DNA from: an archaeon | GTDB taxonomy: Archaea > Thermoproteota > Nitrososphaeria > Nitrososphaerales > Gagatemarchaeaceae | Direction of reading: 5' to 3' | NCBI GenBank assembly: GCA_016432545.1 | Contig: CP066694.1 | Span: 434,001-498,000 of the forward strand | DNA length: 64,000 nt | Shown here: piece after piece, positions 53,097 through 62,125 of the stretch | Layout of the letters: the number at the start of each line of letters is the position of its first letter | How positions within the stretch are numbered: position 1 is the first letter of the stretch | Program-made: the position numbers and the translations under genes | The notes under the pieces: model-generated | Database searches by the model: none | Told to the model about the DNA's origin: nothing | The model's input: the letters and a program-made list of their open reading frames with translations, nothing else

Positions 53097-53122
53097 CCAT
53101 CTCCAGAAGAGTTACCAGAACC
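53097..53122. repeat. Right terminal inverted repeat of element 2
   Basis: CCATCTCCAGAAGAGTTACC then AGAACC, the inverted partner of 50689-50714. Confidence 0.8.
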
Positions 53123-53130
53123 GGCACCGA
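53123..53130. repeat. Right target-site duplication of element 2 (GGCACCGA)
   Basis: Perfect copy of the 8 bases at 50681-50688. Confidence 0.9.
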
Positions 53131-53170
53131 AGGTTTATTATCCAATTTTATGGCGATATAAATTCGAGAC

Positions 53171-54232
53171 TTGGGCAAGATCAAGGTCGCGATTGCAGGG
53201 GTCGGGAACTGCGCGTCCGCGCTCATCCAGGGGATCAACTACTATACCGAAAAGGGGCCCGACGAAGGGCTCACCTACTGGAAGGTCGGCCGGTACACCC
53301 CTGAAGACCTCGAGTTCGTGGCGGCCTTCGATGTATCGGCCAAGAAGGTGGGGAAGGACCTTTCACAGGCGATCTTCAGCGCGCCAAACAACACCGAGAA
53401 GATCAGCGAGGTGGCGAAGATGGGTGTCACGGTCAAGAAGGGGCCGGTCCTCGACGGGATCGGGAAGTACCTGAAGGAGGTCGTCCCGCTCTCAGGGAAG
53501 AAAGACGAGTCAGTGCCAGATGAGCTCGAGAGGTCCGGCGCGGAGATTCTGGTCAACTACCTCCCGGTGGGGAGCACCAAAGCCTCGCACATGTACGCGG
53601 AGGCGGCACTCGAAGCCGGCGTCGGTTTCATCAACGCCATACCTGTCTTCATCGCCTCTGACGAGGCTTGGGCCTCGAGGTTCGCGAAGGCGAACCTGCC
53701 GGTCGCCGGGGACGACGTCATGAGCCAAATAGGCGCCACGGTGCTGCACAAGACGCTCGTGAAGATGGCCATAGACAGGGGCGTCAAGGTGGACGAGACC
53801 TACCAGCTCAACATAGGAGGCGACACCGACTTCCTGAACATGCTCGAGGAGAGCCGGCTCAAGGACAAGAGGGAGAGCAAGACGAGCGCCGTGAGGGCGA
53901 TGTCTCCCTACGAGGTCCCGACCAGGATAGGGCCCAGCGACTACGTGCCGTTCCTCGACAACGACAAGGTCTGCTACATCTGGCTAAAGGGCAGGTACTT
54001 CGGAGGGACCACCGTCAAGATGGACGTCAAGCTCCACGTGGTAGACGCCTACGACAGCGGCGGGGTAATGGTGGACGCGATCCGGGGGACCCGCCTGGCG
54101 CTGGACAGGGGGGTCGGGGGCCAGCTCACGAGCCTCTCCGCGTTCTGCTTCAAGCATCCGCCAGTCCAGATGCCTTACCCGGCGGCAAAGTCCGCCTTCG
54201 AAGAGTTCAGCTCTGGGAAACTGGAACGCTGA
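53171..54232 (+). CDS. Inositol-3-phosphate synthase
   Basis: 353 residues, TTG start. N-terminal NAD loop KIKVAIAGVGNCASALIQGINYY; C-terminal LNIGGDTDFLNMLEESRLKDKRESKT and GPSDYVPFLDNDKVCYIWLKGRYFGG are typical of the synthase. Converts glucose-6-phosphate to inositol-3-phosphate, the precursor of archaeal inositol phospholipids and solutes. The element 2 duplication lies 41-48 bp upstream, and TATA-like TTTATTA/TTTTATGG boxes lie downstream of it, so the core promoter is kept. Confidence 0.93.
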   Translation: MGKIKVAIAGVGNCASALIQGINYYTEKGPDEGLTYWKVGRYTPEDLEFVAAFDVSAKKVGKDLSQAIFSAPNNTEKISEVAKMGVTVKKGPVLDGIGKYLKEVVPLSGKKDESVPDELERSGAEILVNYLPVGSTKASHMYAEAALEAGVGFINAIPVFIASDEAWASRFAKANLPVAGDDVMSQIGATVLHKTLVKMAIDRGVKVDETYQLNIGGDTDFLNMLEESRLKDKRESKTSAVRAMSPYEVPTRIGPSDYVPFLDNDKVCYIWLKGRYFGGTTVKMDVKLHVVDAYDSGGVMVDAIRGTRLALDRGVGGQLTSLSAFCFKHPPVQMPYPAAKSAFEEFSSGKLER

Positions 54233-56930
54233 CGCCCGCCTTCCTTCTGAGGTAGAAGGCAGCAGCCAGGACCAGGACCAGGACGACCCCGGTGGGGATG
54301 TAGTACCTGGTCAGGGCGTTTTCGCCTATAGTGAAGCCGTTGGTCGGAACCTTCCCGACGACAGTGGTACCAGAGTAGTCGAAGGTCAGCTTGGCTCCCT
54401 TGTAGGGGACTGCGATGCCCGATCCTGCGACCGCGGTGGCCGACGCGGTGTTGGAGCCTCCGGCCCTGAGGATGTCGATGTTCATGCTGAGGACGCCCGA
54501 TGAGATCGACGAGTTCTGGAGGCCCGAAAGCGAGAGCCCAGACGGGATGGGCATCGTGAAGTGGACGGTCGAGACATCCACGCCCGAGGTATTGTTGATC
54601 GTCAGGACCAACTGGAAGGGCTTCCCTTCTGTGGGGTTGGAAGGCGAAGTCTTGATGGATACGGCGAAGGGCTGGTAGGCGTAGACGCCCGGGCCGGGCC
54701 TCCTGATTGAGAAGGATGTCGAACCAAAGTAGAAGTTTGAGAAGATGTCAGCACTCGAGAGGTTTCCGGAGGCGGTCGACGAGGCGACCACCTTGTACTG
54801 GAAGCCGAGGCTGCCGCCCGCCGCCACGAGCGGGGTCGTGCTGGAGGGTGCCGCAGTCCCGGTCAGTGTGTCGAACCCGTCAATCACGGCTGAGATGCTC
54901 GCGTTTCGGACATCGAAGGGCCCTGCGTTGGTGGCGTTGACAGACACCTGCGAAGTCATGCCCGCGAAGAACTTGGACGGGTTGTAGGCCTTGGTGTAGA
55001 CGAAGCCTGCAGGGATTGGGACGGAATTCGACTGCCCGGAGAAGACATAGGGCGAGGAGTCGCTGGTGTACGAGAATGGGGCCAGGACGTAGTTCCTTGG
55101 AGTCGTCGTGTTGATCTTCAGGTAGGCGACCTTTGAAGCGGAGAGCGGTAAGGTCGTGTAGTTCAGGACGAATGCTCCGATGCTTCCGTTGCTGCAGGCT
55201 ATCCCTGCCCCCTTAGCAGCCCCGCACCCAAGGGAGGTCGGGAGGTGTCCTCCGGCAAAGAACGACTTCGCGGTCGCAAGGCCCAAGTTGGAAGTCGTGA
55301 AAGTAAGCGTCACGTTGGATCCTCCCCCTTTGAGGGCCGAGATAGTGGCTCCGACCGTGAGCGTGACGAAGGAGATCCTCATCGAGACATGCGAGAACAC
55401 CTCCGAATAGGAGTTGGTCGTCGCGTTGTAGAGGACGCTGTTCGGGTTCCGGTAGGAGACCGCGTACGTCTTCGAGACGTTTACGCCGGTCAGGCCCTGG
55501 GCAGATTCCACGACATCGACCGAGGCAGAGCCTCCGTTGGCTGCTATGCCGCTAATCGAAGTGTTCCCTGCGATCGTCACGGACGAAGCGGCAAGTGTTC
55601 CTATGTTGGTCGCCACGACCTTGACCTTTTGTTCCAAACCCACCACCCTGCCGTAGCCGCCCGACGGGATGGCCCTGGCATAGACGAGTGCATCATCTAT
55701 TCCCAGCGAGAGGGGAATCGCGTTCAACGTGGCCTGGCCGCGTCTCGTCTGCAAGCCTGCCGTGTAAGTAAAGTCCACTTTGAGGGCGGGTATCTCGACC
55801 TTCTCCTGCGCGGTCCCATTGACCTGGAGGGTGTAGACTGGGGTCGTCCTGGACCCCGGCGCAAGGGTCGAGGCCGTCCATGTCGAATTTCCGGTTACCA
55901 GCTTGAACTGGTGAGTTGCCTTCCACCAGTCGTCCTTGATGGTCAGCTTCGTGATTGAGGTGTCGTTTGACAAATTGGAGATCGACAGCGTAACCGAGAG
56001 ATTGTCGCCCGTGTGGAGGACTCCCACGCTCACTGTCCTGGACGCTAGGAGCAAAGCTGGCTGTTCGAGGTCGGTCACGTTCAGGCGATAGATCTTCTTC
56101 CCAGGCGCCACGTTGAGGACGTAGGAGCTCGCGAAGTGAGGCAGGTCGTTTGAAACATTGGCCGTGTCAGTGGAATTGACTATGCCGTCCAGGAACCTCA
56201 CGGAGATGACCGAGGAAGTGCTCTTGTTGGACGCCACGATCGAGCTGAGGGTCGTCCCGAAGTAGGTCTTGATGTCCGGGCGCTTACTTGAGTCTAGCGC
56301 GCTTCCCGACATCGAGCCGATGATAAGCGAGTGGTTGAAGGAGGAACCTGACTTCACGCCCGAGAGGATCACTATCGGGGACGGGGTGGCGATGAAGGTC
56401 GACGAGGTCACGCCGCTAGCGAAACCGCCGAACCCGGTGGGAAGCGAAGAGAGCAGGGTCCTCGGGACTGTCGCGTCGAAGGAGACGGGACTGTAGAAGG
56501 TGTAGACTTCGGACCCGTTGGAATAAGAAACGAAGGCAGACAGGAGGTAAGAGTCAAGACCTTTGGCGGCCGCCTGAGCATGGTCGAACGAATCTGCACC
56601 GACTGTCAGGAAGAGACCCTGAGAGGGCACGAACGGGGCCGGGTAGAGACCGTAACCCGCGGCTCCGAAGACCTGGAAGTCTGACTTCCACGCGGTGGTC
56701 TTGACTGCCGTCACGTTGTACCAGGTCACCCCCGAAGTCGACTCGAGGGCGGAGAGCTTCGAGGACGCGTTGACGTGCGAGAACGAGAGGTACCACAGGG
56801 CGCTCGACCCTGCCACTGAGACGCTCAGCTTCTCCGTGTAGGGGACGGCGGCTCCAGCCTTCAGTACCGGCAGCGCCGAGACGAGCATCAGAGAGATTAC
56901 TAGGATTGCGAGTGCCTGAGAACGCTTCAA
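54207..56930 (-). CDS. Large secreted, C-terminally anchored surface protein
   Basis: 907 residues, TTG start. Signal peptide (QALAILVISLMLVSALPVLKAGA). Long extracellular part rich in Ser/Thr/Asn with repeated Ig/CARDB-like beta sandwiches (for example KVVATNIGTLAASSVTIAGN, SQVSVNATNAGPFDVRNASI, VLTINNTSGVDVSTVHF). C-terminal helix YIPTGVVLVLVLAAAFYLRRKAG. Probably an S-layer-associated or adhesion protein. Overlaps inositol-phosphate synthase by 26 nt at its 3' end. Confidence 0.75.
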   Translation of the reverse strand: MKRSQALAILVISLMLVSALPVLKAGAAVPYTEKLSVSVAGSSALWYLSFSHVNASSKLSALESTSGVTWYNVTAVKTTAWKSDFQVFGAAGYGLYPAPFVPSQGLFLTVGADSFDHAQAAAKGLDSYLLSAFVSYSNGSEVYTFYSPVSFDATVPRTLLSSLPTGFGGFASGVTSSTFIATPSPIVILSGVKSGSSFNHSLIIGSMSGSALDSSKRPDIKTYFGTTLSSIVASNKSTSSVISVRFLDGIVNSTDTANVSNDLPHFASSYVLNVAPGKKIYRLNVTDLEQPALLLASRTVSVGVLHTGDNLSVTLSISNLSNDTSITKLTIKDDWWKATHQFKLVTGNSTWTASTLAPGSRTTPVYTLQVNGTAQEKVEIPALKVDFTYTAGLQTRRGQATLNAIPLSLGIDDALVYARAIPSGGYGRVVGLEQKVKVVATNIGTLAASSVTIAGNTSISGIAANGGSASVDVVESAQGLTGVNVSKTYAVSYRNPNSVLYNATTNSYSEVFSHVSMRISFVTLTVGATISALKGGGSNVTLTFTTSNLGLATAKSFFAGGHLPTSLGCGAAKGAGIACSNGSIGAFVLNYTTLPLSASKVAYLKINTTTPRNYVLAPFSYTSDSSPYVFSGQSNSVPIPAGFVYTKAYNPSKFFAGMTSQVSVNATNAGPFDVRNASISAVIDGFDTLTGTAAPSSTTPLVAAGGSLGFQYKVVASSTASGNLSSADIFSNFYFGSTSFSIRRPGPGVYAYQPFAVSIKTSPSNPTEGKPFQLVLTINNTSGVDVSTVHFTMPIPSGLSLSGLQNSSISSGVLSMNIDILRAGGSNTASATAVAGSGIAVPYKGAKLTFDYSGTTVVGKVPTNGFTIGENALTRYYIPTGVVLVLVLAAAFYLRRKAGVSVPVSQS

Positions 56931-56983
56931 GCGAGACGCCGAAGGCCGACCGTTTTGCCTATAAAACCGTTGAATCGCTTTTC

Positions 56984-57976
56984 TTACTTCTTTCTCGGCG
57001 AGTCTTCCGCCGGGTCGTCGACTCCCTTGTCGTCGAGGAGGAAGACAGCGTCCCTCTCGGGGTGGTACGGGCTGTCGACCATCCTGGCTATGCGGTTCTT
57101 GGCAGCCTTCCTCAGGTAGATCCTGTAGGTGCTGGTGTGGGCGACGACGTGCCCGCCCGTGGGCCTCGTCGGGTCGCCGAAGAACGAATCGGGAGCCGCC
57201 TGGACCTGGTTGGTGACCACCACTGCGACGTTGTAGATCTCCGCGGTCCTCAGGAGCTGGTGCATGAACCTGTTCAGGCGCTGCTGCCTCTCGGAGAGGG
57301 TGCCCCTGCCCACGAACTCGGCCCTGTAGTGCGCGACCGCGCTGTCCAGCACTACGAGCTTCACCTTGTTCGCCTCGATGTACCTGCCGAGATCCTTGAC
57401 AATCAGCTCCTGGTGGGCGCTGTTGTAGGCCCTGGCGACAGTGATCCGCGAGAGTATCTTGTCGGAGTCGAAGCCGCGCGCCTCTGCGATCTCCGCGATG
57501 CGCTCCGGCCTGAAGGTCCCCTCAGTGTCGATGTAGATCGCGCCAGCTCCGAGGCCCCCCTGGTCCTTGTCCGCCTGGACCAACACGCAGAGCGTGTGGC
57601 AGATCTGGCTCTTCCCGCTCCCGAACTCGCCGTAGAACTCTGTCATGGCCCACGTCTCTATCCCACCGCCGAGGAGGTCGTCCAGGTTCTTGGAGCCGGT
57701 CGAGACTCTGTCGATCGCCTTCCGCTTCACGAGCAGGTCGGCCGCGTTCATGAAGTCCGGCTCGAGCCTCTTCAGCTCCACGAGCTTCTTCCTCGCCTTG
57801 TTGTTCAGCTCCACCGCCTTTGAGACGTCGATGTCGACTGCATCCGCGATGTCCATCGGGCCTGCGGTCGCGAGGTCGAGGATTGTCTCAATCCCGGCGT
57901 CGTTGAGCTTCTGTTTCGTGGCCGGACCCACGCCCGGAAGGGTGTCCAACTCCAGCTCTTCGTTAGTTTCAGACAA
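56984..57976 (-). CDS. radA: DNA repair recombinase RadA
   Basis: 330 residues, TTG start about 29 nt after TTAATTAG. N-terminal helix-hairpin-helix (LPGVGPATKQKLNDAGIETILDLATA), Walker A YGEFGSGKSQICHTLCV, Walker B KLVVLDSAVAHYRAE, L2 loop region VVTNQVQAAPDSFFGDPTRPTGGHVVAH. Strand exchange in homologous recombination. Full-length and intact. Confidence 0.96.
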   Translation of the reverse strand: MSETNEELELDTLPGVGPATKQKLNDAGIETILDLATAGPMDIADAVDIDVSKAVELNNKARKKLVELKRLEPDFMNAADLLVKRKAIDRVSTGSKNLDDLLGGGIETWAMTEFYGEFGSGKSQICHTLCVLVQADKDQGGLGAGAIYIDTEGTFRPERIAEIAEARGFDSDKILSRITVARAYNSAHQELIVKDLGRYIEANKVKLVVLDSAVAHYRAEFVGRGTLSERQQRLNRFMHQLLRTAEIYNVAVVVTNQVQAAPDSFFGDPTRPTGGHVVAHTSTYRIYLRKAAKNRIARMVDSPYHPERDAVFLLDDKGVDDPAEDSPRKK

Positions 57977-58014
57977 CTGAATCGGACGGCCCTTCTGGGC
58001 TAATTAAGCGTAGC

Positions 58015-59319
58015 CTAGGGAGAGATCCGTGAAACTGTCCGGGGGAAGAGGCTCGCTGACCTGATGTGCTTGAGCCCGGCGATCCACCTTGTCGAGCGCT
58101 CGACCCCGATCCCGAACCCGGAGTGAGGCGGCATGCCGAACTTGCGCAGCTCCAGGTACCAGGAGAAGGAATCCACGGGGAGGTCCTGCCCGGAGATCCG
58201 CTGCATCAGCTCCTTGTGGTCGTGGATCCTCTGCCCTCCAGTAGCCAGCTCCCCGAACCCTTCGGGCGCTATGAGGTCGGCTGACTTGGTCACCTTGGGC
58301 CTGTCCGGGTAGGTCATGTGGTAGAAGCTCCTCGCGCTCAGGGGATAGTCGGTGACGAAGAAGGGGGACTCCATCGTCATGCTGATCGCCCTCTCGGCCT
58401 CGGTGGGTAGGTCGTCTCCCCACTCGAACCCCAGGCCCTTCTTCTCAGCTATCCCTCGCGCCTCGTCGTAGCTCATCCTAGGGAACGGGACCTCGGGGCG
58501 CTTCAGGGTCCTGCCGAGGACCGCGAGCTCCGCCTTCCTCCTGTCGAGGACCCGCCCCGCCATCGAGGAGAGGAGCCCCTCCTGGACCTTCATGTTCTCA
58601 GGCTGCTCAGTGAAGGCCTGCTCCGCTTCTATCATCCAGAACTCGGTCAGGTGCTTTGACGTCTTCGACTTCTCGGCCCTGAAGGCGGGCTGAAAGATCC
58701 AGACCTTCTGGAGCGCAGGGAGCGCGGCCTCCTCGTAGAACTGTGCGCTCTGCGAGAGGTTGACCTTCTTGCCGAAGTAGTCCACGGAGAAGAGAGTGGA
58801 ACCGCCCTCGACTGCGGCCTGCACGAAGGTCGGGGCCGAGATCAGCTGGAATCCGTTCTCGCGGAAGTAGTCGAAAGCGGCGCCTATCACCTCGGCCCTG
58901 ATCCTCATCGCCGCTATCGCCTTCGGGCCTCTGATGCTCAGGTGCCTCTTGTCGAACAGGAAAGACCGAGACTTGACAGCCGTCTTCGTGATGGGCCAGC
59001 TCTCGGCGGCGGAGACAACCTGGAACTCGCTGGCGGATATCTCCTTTCCGCCGGGGGCCCTCTTGTCGTCCTTCACCTCTCCTCTTACGATAACCGCAGA
59101 CTCTCTTGTGACAGACTTTGCTGCGTTGAAGGCCTCGTCGCTGGCAAGGCCCTTCTTCGCAGAGACCTGCACATAGCCGGAACCGTCTCTCACTACGGCG
59201 AAGACCAGCCCCCCCACCGCGTGCTTCCTCGCCACCCAGCCCTTTACCTCGACTTGTGTCCCCGGCTCGGACGAGACGACCTCGGCTGCTGACCTGACTC
59301 TAGAGTCCTCGTCTTTCAA
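58015..59319 (-). CDS. asnS: Asparaginyl-tRNA synthetase (archaeal class IIb)
   Basis: About 434 residues from TTG 59319, 27 nt after a CTTTTAGCC box; the frame runs on to 59400 but the added part is hydrophobic and overlaps the promoter. N-terminal OB fold (VEVKGWVARKHAVGGLVFAVVRDGSG), class II motifs including FRAEKSKTSKHLTEFWMIEAEQAF and GFGIGVERSTRWIAGLKHIR. The ADLIAPEGFGELATGGQRI stretch is AsnRS-like rather than AspRS-like. Charges tRNA-Asn. Confidence 0.85.
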   Translation of the reverse strand: MKDEDSRVRSAAEVVSSEPGTQVEVKGWVARKHAVGGLVFAVVRDGSGYVQVSAKKGLASDEAFNAAKSVTRESAVIVRGEVKDDKRAPGGKEISASEFQVVSAAESWPITKTAVKSRSFLFDKRHLSIRGPKAIAAMRIRAEVIGAAFDYFRENGFQLISAPTFVQAAVEGGSTLFSVDYFGKKVNLSQSAQFYEEAALPALQKVWIFQPAFRAEKSKTSKHLTEFWMIEAEQAFTEQPENMKVQEGLLSSMAGRVLDRRKAELAVLGRTLKRPEVPFPRMSYDEARGIAEKKGLGFEWGDDLPTEAERAISMTMESPFFVTDYPLSARSFYHMTYPDRPKVTKSADLIAPEGFGELATGGQRIHDHKELMQRISGQDLPVDSFSWYLELRKFGMPPHSGFGIGVERSTRWIAGLKHIRSASLFPRTVSRISP

Positions 59320-59399
59320 CGCGAGATGGCTCGTCCTAGGGGCTAAAAGTGTGACGCGGGAGCCAACGGTTAAAGAAGCGACAAAGGCTCGCGGCCTCA

Positions 59400-60368
59400 T
59401 TGCCCAGGAGGGCCGCCATCCTGCGGTGGACGGGGAGGGGGAGCATAGAGGACCTGAGGAGTTCTGTCGTCTCGACCCTGAAGGACGAGAAGCTGGATGG
59501 TCGCGTGCGGGTGGTGGGTCAATCCATAGTCGTAGGCGGAGCGGAGCCAGTCGCTGTAGCCGCTCTGTTCAGGTTCACGCCAGGGATCTCTTGGGTCGCA
59601 GTTGGCGACTCGGGGAGCTCCTTCAAGGTCATCGTAGAGGCCGGCCGGGACCTCGGACGACGGTACCTGAAGCCTGGGAGAGGGTTTGTGGTCAAGGCAG
59701 ACGCGACGGCCGGAAAGCTGTCCTCCGACTTGGTCGGCGCCCTGACATCTGCACTGGTCGAAGCGGTCAAGGGGGCGAGGGTCAGGGAGGAGAGCCCGGA
59801 AGTCGTCTTCAGGGCAGCGATCGACGAGCGAGGCGGGGCCGTGGGTGCCGAGATAGCGGAGGGCCCAGGCGGGTCCCCGACGGGCCGCGAAGAGGCAACG
59901 TGCCTGGTATCTGGGGGCAAGCACAGTTCAGTTGTCGCATGGATGGCGCTCCTGGCAGGGTACAGGGTCACCCTGGTCCATGCGAGAGTAAACGAGTCCA
60001 GCATGTTGGCAGTCTCCCGCCTATATTCAGAGCTCTCCCATCGCGTGGCCCCCAGGGCGCTGAGGCTGAGCGTGCTTTACTCGAAGTCCCCTTCAGCTGC
60101 ACTGTCAGGCTGGGCCCGGAAAAATGGCGGCGAAGTATTCGGCGGATTCCATCATGGATGTAGCGATGTCCCTCTCGCGCTTGCTGCAACTGCCAAGGCG
60201 CCGCTCTGGATACTCCCGGAGGAGTCATTCGAGTCCGCGTTCACGGGCCTCTCGACGGTCGATCAGAGTGCCAGGGCTGACTGGGTCGAGGGGACAGCAA
60301 GGTGGCGGGAGCGCTCGTATGCCGGGGGCAGGGCCGATGTCAGCGATGTGCTTGACGGCCTCGACTGA
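59400..60368 (+). CDS. THUMP and PP-loop protein (ThiI-like) with an altered PP-loop
   Basis: 322 residues, TTG start about 28 nt after GGTTAAAG. A THUMP-like region around residues 75-140 (GRRYLKPGRGFVVKADATAGKLSSDLVGALTSALVEAVKGARV) precedes an adenylation loop LVSGGKHSSVVAWMALLAGYRVTLVHARVN. The PP-loop signature SGGxDS reads SGGKHSS at 171-177, with His at the usual Asp. May be a tRNA thiolation enzyme relative or an inactive paralogue. No rhodanese domain. Confidence 0.65.
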   Translation: MPRRAAILRWTGRGSIEDLRSSVVSTLKDEKLDGRVRVVGQSIVVGGAEPVAVAALFRFTPGISWVAVGDSGSSFKVIVEAGRDLGRRYLKPGRGFVVKADATAGKLSSDLVGALTSALVEAVKGARVREESPEVVFRAAIDERGGAVGAEIAEGPGGSPTGREEATCLVSGGKHSSVVAWMALLAGYRVTLVHARVNESSMLAVSRLYSELSHRVAPRALRLSVLYSKSPSAALSGWARKNGGEVFGGFHHGCSDVPLALAATAKAPLWILPEESFESAFTGLSTVDQSARADWVEGTARWRERSYAGGRADVSDVLDGLD

Positions 60369-61509
60369 CCGCTGAGTCGAGGGTCCTCACGACCTCCTCC
60401 TTGGCGTTGAAGCTCGCAGCCCAGTAGCCTAATCTCTTCGCCTTGTCTGCGAACCCTCCTCCGGTCATCGCTCGGAGAGAGTCGCGAAGCCCTTCCGCGT
60501 CGAGCTCGTCCTGCTGGAGCACGATGGAGACCCCGAGGCGCGAAGCCTTCTCAGCGTTGCCCTCTTGTTCGGGCTGCCTGGGAATGGGTATCAAGAGTGA
60601 CGGCTTCTGCGAGAGTATCGTCTGGCCGATCGTGCCGTGGCCCGCCCTTGAGACCACTACGTCGCATGCGTGGAAATAGAACTCTGCTATGGAGCACCAG
60701 CCGTAGTACCACCCACCGCCCGTCCTCAGGGGGTCGGGACCCGAGGAAGGGTCCCCCCCCGAGACTACGAAGACGAACTCGTCCGACAGCTCCTTCGAGA
60801 GGACAAGGGCCTTGTTGACCATCGCCGACCTTGTCCTCGGCGGGCCCGAGACCTGCCAGAAGACCTTCGGACGGGGGTCAGCGGCGAACTCGCGCCCGGC
60901 ACCGTCCGGAGTCCCCCTGCCTGATGGGATGAGGAAGCCCACATATCGGGTCTTCTCGACGTTGCTCCCCCAGAGGTTCTTCTCGCTAATCGTGTAGGGC
61001 GGGGGGAGGTCGGGCAGGAGCACCTCGTCGCTGAACTCCCACAGCTTCCCCATCCCGGAGGAAGTGCCGACGGAGAGCAGCCTTGTCGCCGCCCCTTGAT
61101 GCCCGTGGGTGCTCGTCAGGTTCAGCTGGTTGAGCACAGTGAACGTCGGCAGCCTGTGGACCCGCGCCGCGAGGACGGTCGAGAGCGCTGAGTCGCTGAG
61201 GACAACGTCAGGGGCGAAGCGGCCGATGTTCTCGACTTCGTGGGCCACCTGCTGGTAGGTCCTCAGGAGGATCGCGGGGGAGGCGGTGATAGTCTCTCGC
61301 ATCGCGAACTCCCCGGTCGGGGCGTACTTCACGTCGGCCAGGGGAAGCAGGTTGCACGCGAACCCCTTCTTCTCGATCATGGAAGCCACCTCGCCGGAGG
61401 AGGACATCCTCACCTCCCAGCCGAGCTCTCTGAGCGCGCCTGCAACCTCCAGCATCCTGCTTGCGTGACCGAGGCCCGAGCCGAAGCAGCCCACGTAGAC
61501 CCTTGGCAT
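60340..61509 (-). CDS. Glycosyltransferase (MurG/GT28-like)
   Basis: 389 residues from ATG 61509; the frame continues upstream to 61668 over the AMMECR1 gene. N-terminal VYVGCFGSGLGHASRMLEVAGALRELG is the acceptor-binding glycine loop. C-terminal VVSRAGHGTIGQTILSQKPSLLIPIPRQPEQEGNAEKASRLGV is the nucleotide-sugar donor site of GT-B enzymes. Transfers a sugar to an unknown acceptor, perhaps a lipid or surface glycan. Confidence 0.82.
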   Translation of the reverse strand: MPRVYVGCFGSGLGHASRMLEVAGALRELGWEVRMSSSGEVASMIEKKGFACNLLPLADVKYAPTGEFAMRETITASPAILLRTYQQVAHEVENIGRFAPDVVLSDSALSTVLAARVHRLPTFTVLNQLNLTSTHGHQGAATRLLSVGTSSGMGKLWEFSDEVLLPDLPPPYTISEKNLWGSNVEKTRYVGFLIPSGRGTPDGAGREFAADPRPKVFWQVSGPPRTRSAMVNKALVLSKELSDEFVFVVSGGDPSSGPDPLRTGGGWYYGWCSIAEFYFHACDVVVSRAGHGTIGQTILSQKPSLLIPIPRQPEQEGNAEKASRLGVSIVLQQDELDAEGLRDSLRAMTGGGFADKAKRLGYWAASFNAKEEVVRTLDSAVSRGRQAHR

Positions 61510-61510
61510 C

Positions 61511-62125
61511 TTAGGATGCTCTCTGTTTGACTTCGCGAACAGGGCCACCCGGGGTCGCCTCTGCGAAGATCTGGGCCTGGAAAATTTGAACCTCGGTCTC
61601 CGGGTCGAGCCACGAATCTGGAGGGAGCCCTGCCTTCGTGCAGGCCTGGGAGAGGAACTCGGTCGCATCCATGCCGAACTCCGTTGCGACCTGGGGCAGG
61701 AGGAGGCCGCTGTAGTGACCTCTGCTCACCATCAAGCCGTCGACCCCGACCCTGACCTTAGATGGGAAGTCGGTCCTCTTGGCTGAGGCCAGCTTCGCAG
61801 GGGGCGACAGGACGCTGACCTCGAAGAGCACCGAACCAAGCTCTCTGGTAGACACCGGTCGGAACCTCGGGTCCTCGGTCGCAGCCGAGACAGAGGCGGA
61901 GGTGATCGCCTCACCGAGTCTCATGACGGGGTACGGGTACCCGATGCACCCTCTCAGTTTCTCCGGCCCGTCCGAAGCGCTGTTTATGGTAACGAAGACG
62001 CCGGTCTCCTTCAAGAAAGCCCCCTCCCAGCCCCGATTGAAGGGCGCTTGGCCCGCGAGCAGCCCGGACACCGAGGCCCTAGCGAGGCGGACCGCTTCTT
62101 CTCCCTCTTCTGGCGACAGAGGCAA
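61511..62125 (-). CDS. AMMECR1-domain protein
   Basis: About 204 residues from TTG 62125 (the frame runs to 62152). Hallmark LRGCIGYPYPVMRLGEAI and VLSPPAKL...VGVDGLMVSRGHYSGLLLPQVATEFG. Conserved in archaea and eukaryotes; molecular function still unclear. Precedes the glycosyltransferase by 1 nt on the same strand and overlaps Mut7-C. Confidence 0.88.
   Translation of the reverse strand: MPLSPEEGEEAVRLARASVSGLLAGQAPFNRGWEGAFLKETGVFVTINSASDGPEKLRGCIGYPYPVMRLGEAITSASVSAATEDPRFRPVSTRELGSVLFEVSVLSPPAKLASAKRTDFPSKVRVGVDGLMVSRGHYSGLLLPQVATEFGMDATEFLSQACTKAGLPPDSWLDPETEVQIFQAQIFAEATPGGPVREVKQRAS

Larger units (their letters stand above)
50689..53122 (+). mobile_element. Composite insertion element 2: cargo, RHH, microprotein, frameshifted SWIM-DDE transposase
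   Basis: 2434 bp with imperfect inverted repeats and an 8-bp duplication. Same gene order as element 1: cargo (+), RHH (-), operator, microprotein (+), transposase (+), but with an unrelated cargo. Inserted between the NUDIX gene and inositol-phosphate synthase. The transposase carries a single-base frameshift near 52945 and the cargo reads in two frames, so this copy may be decayed or may use programmed frameshifting. Termini contain extra CATCTC...GTTAAC repeats. Confidence 0.9.
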
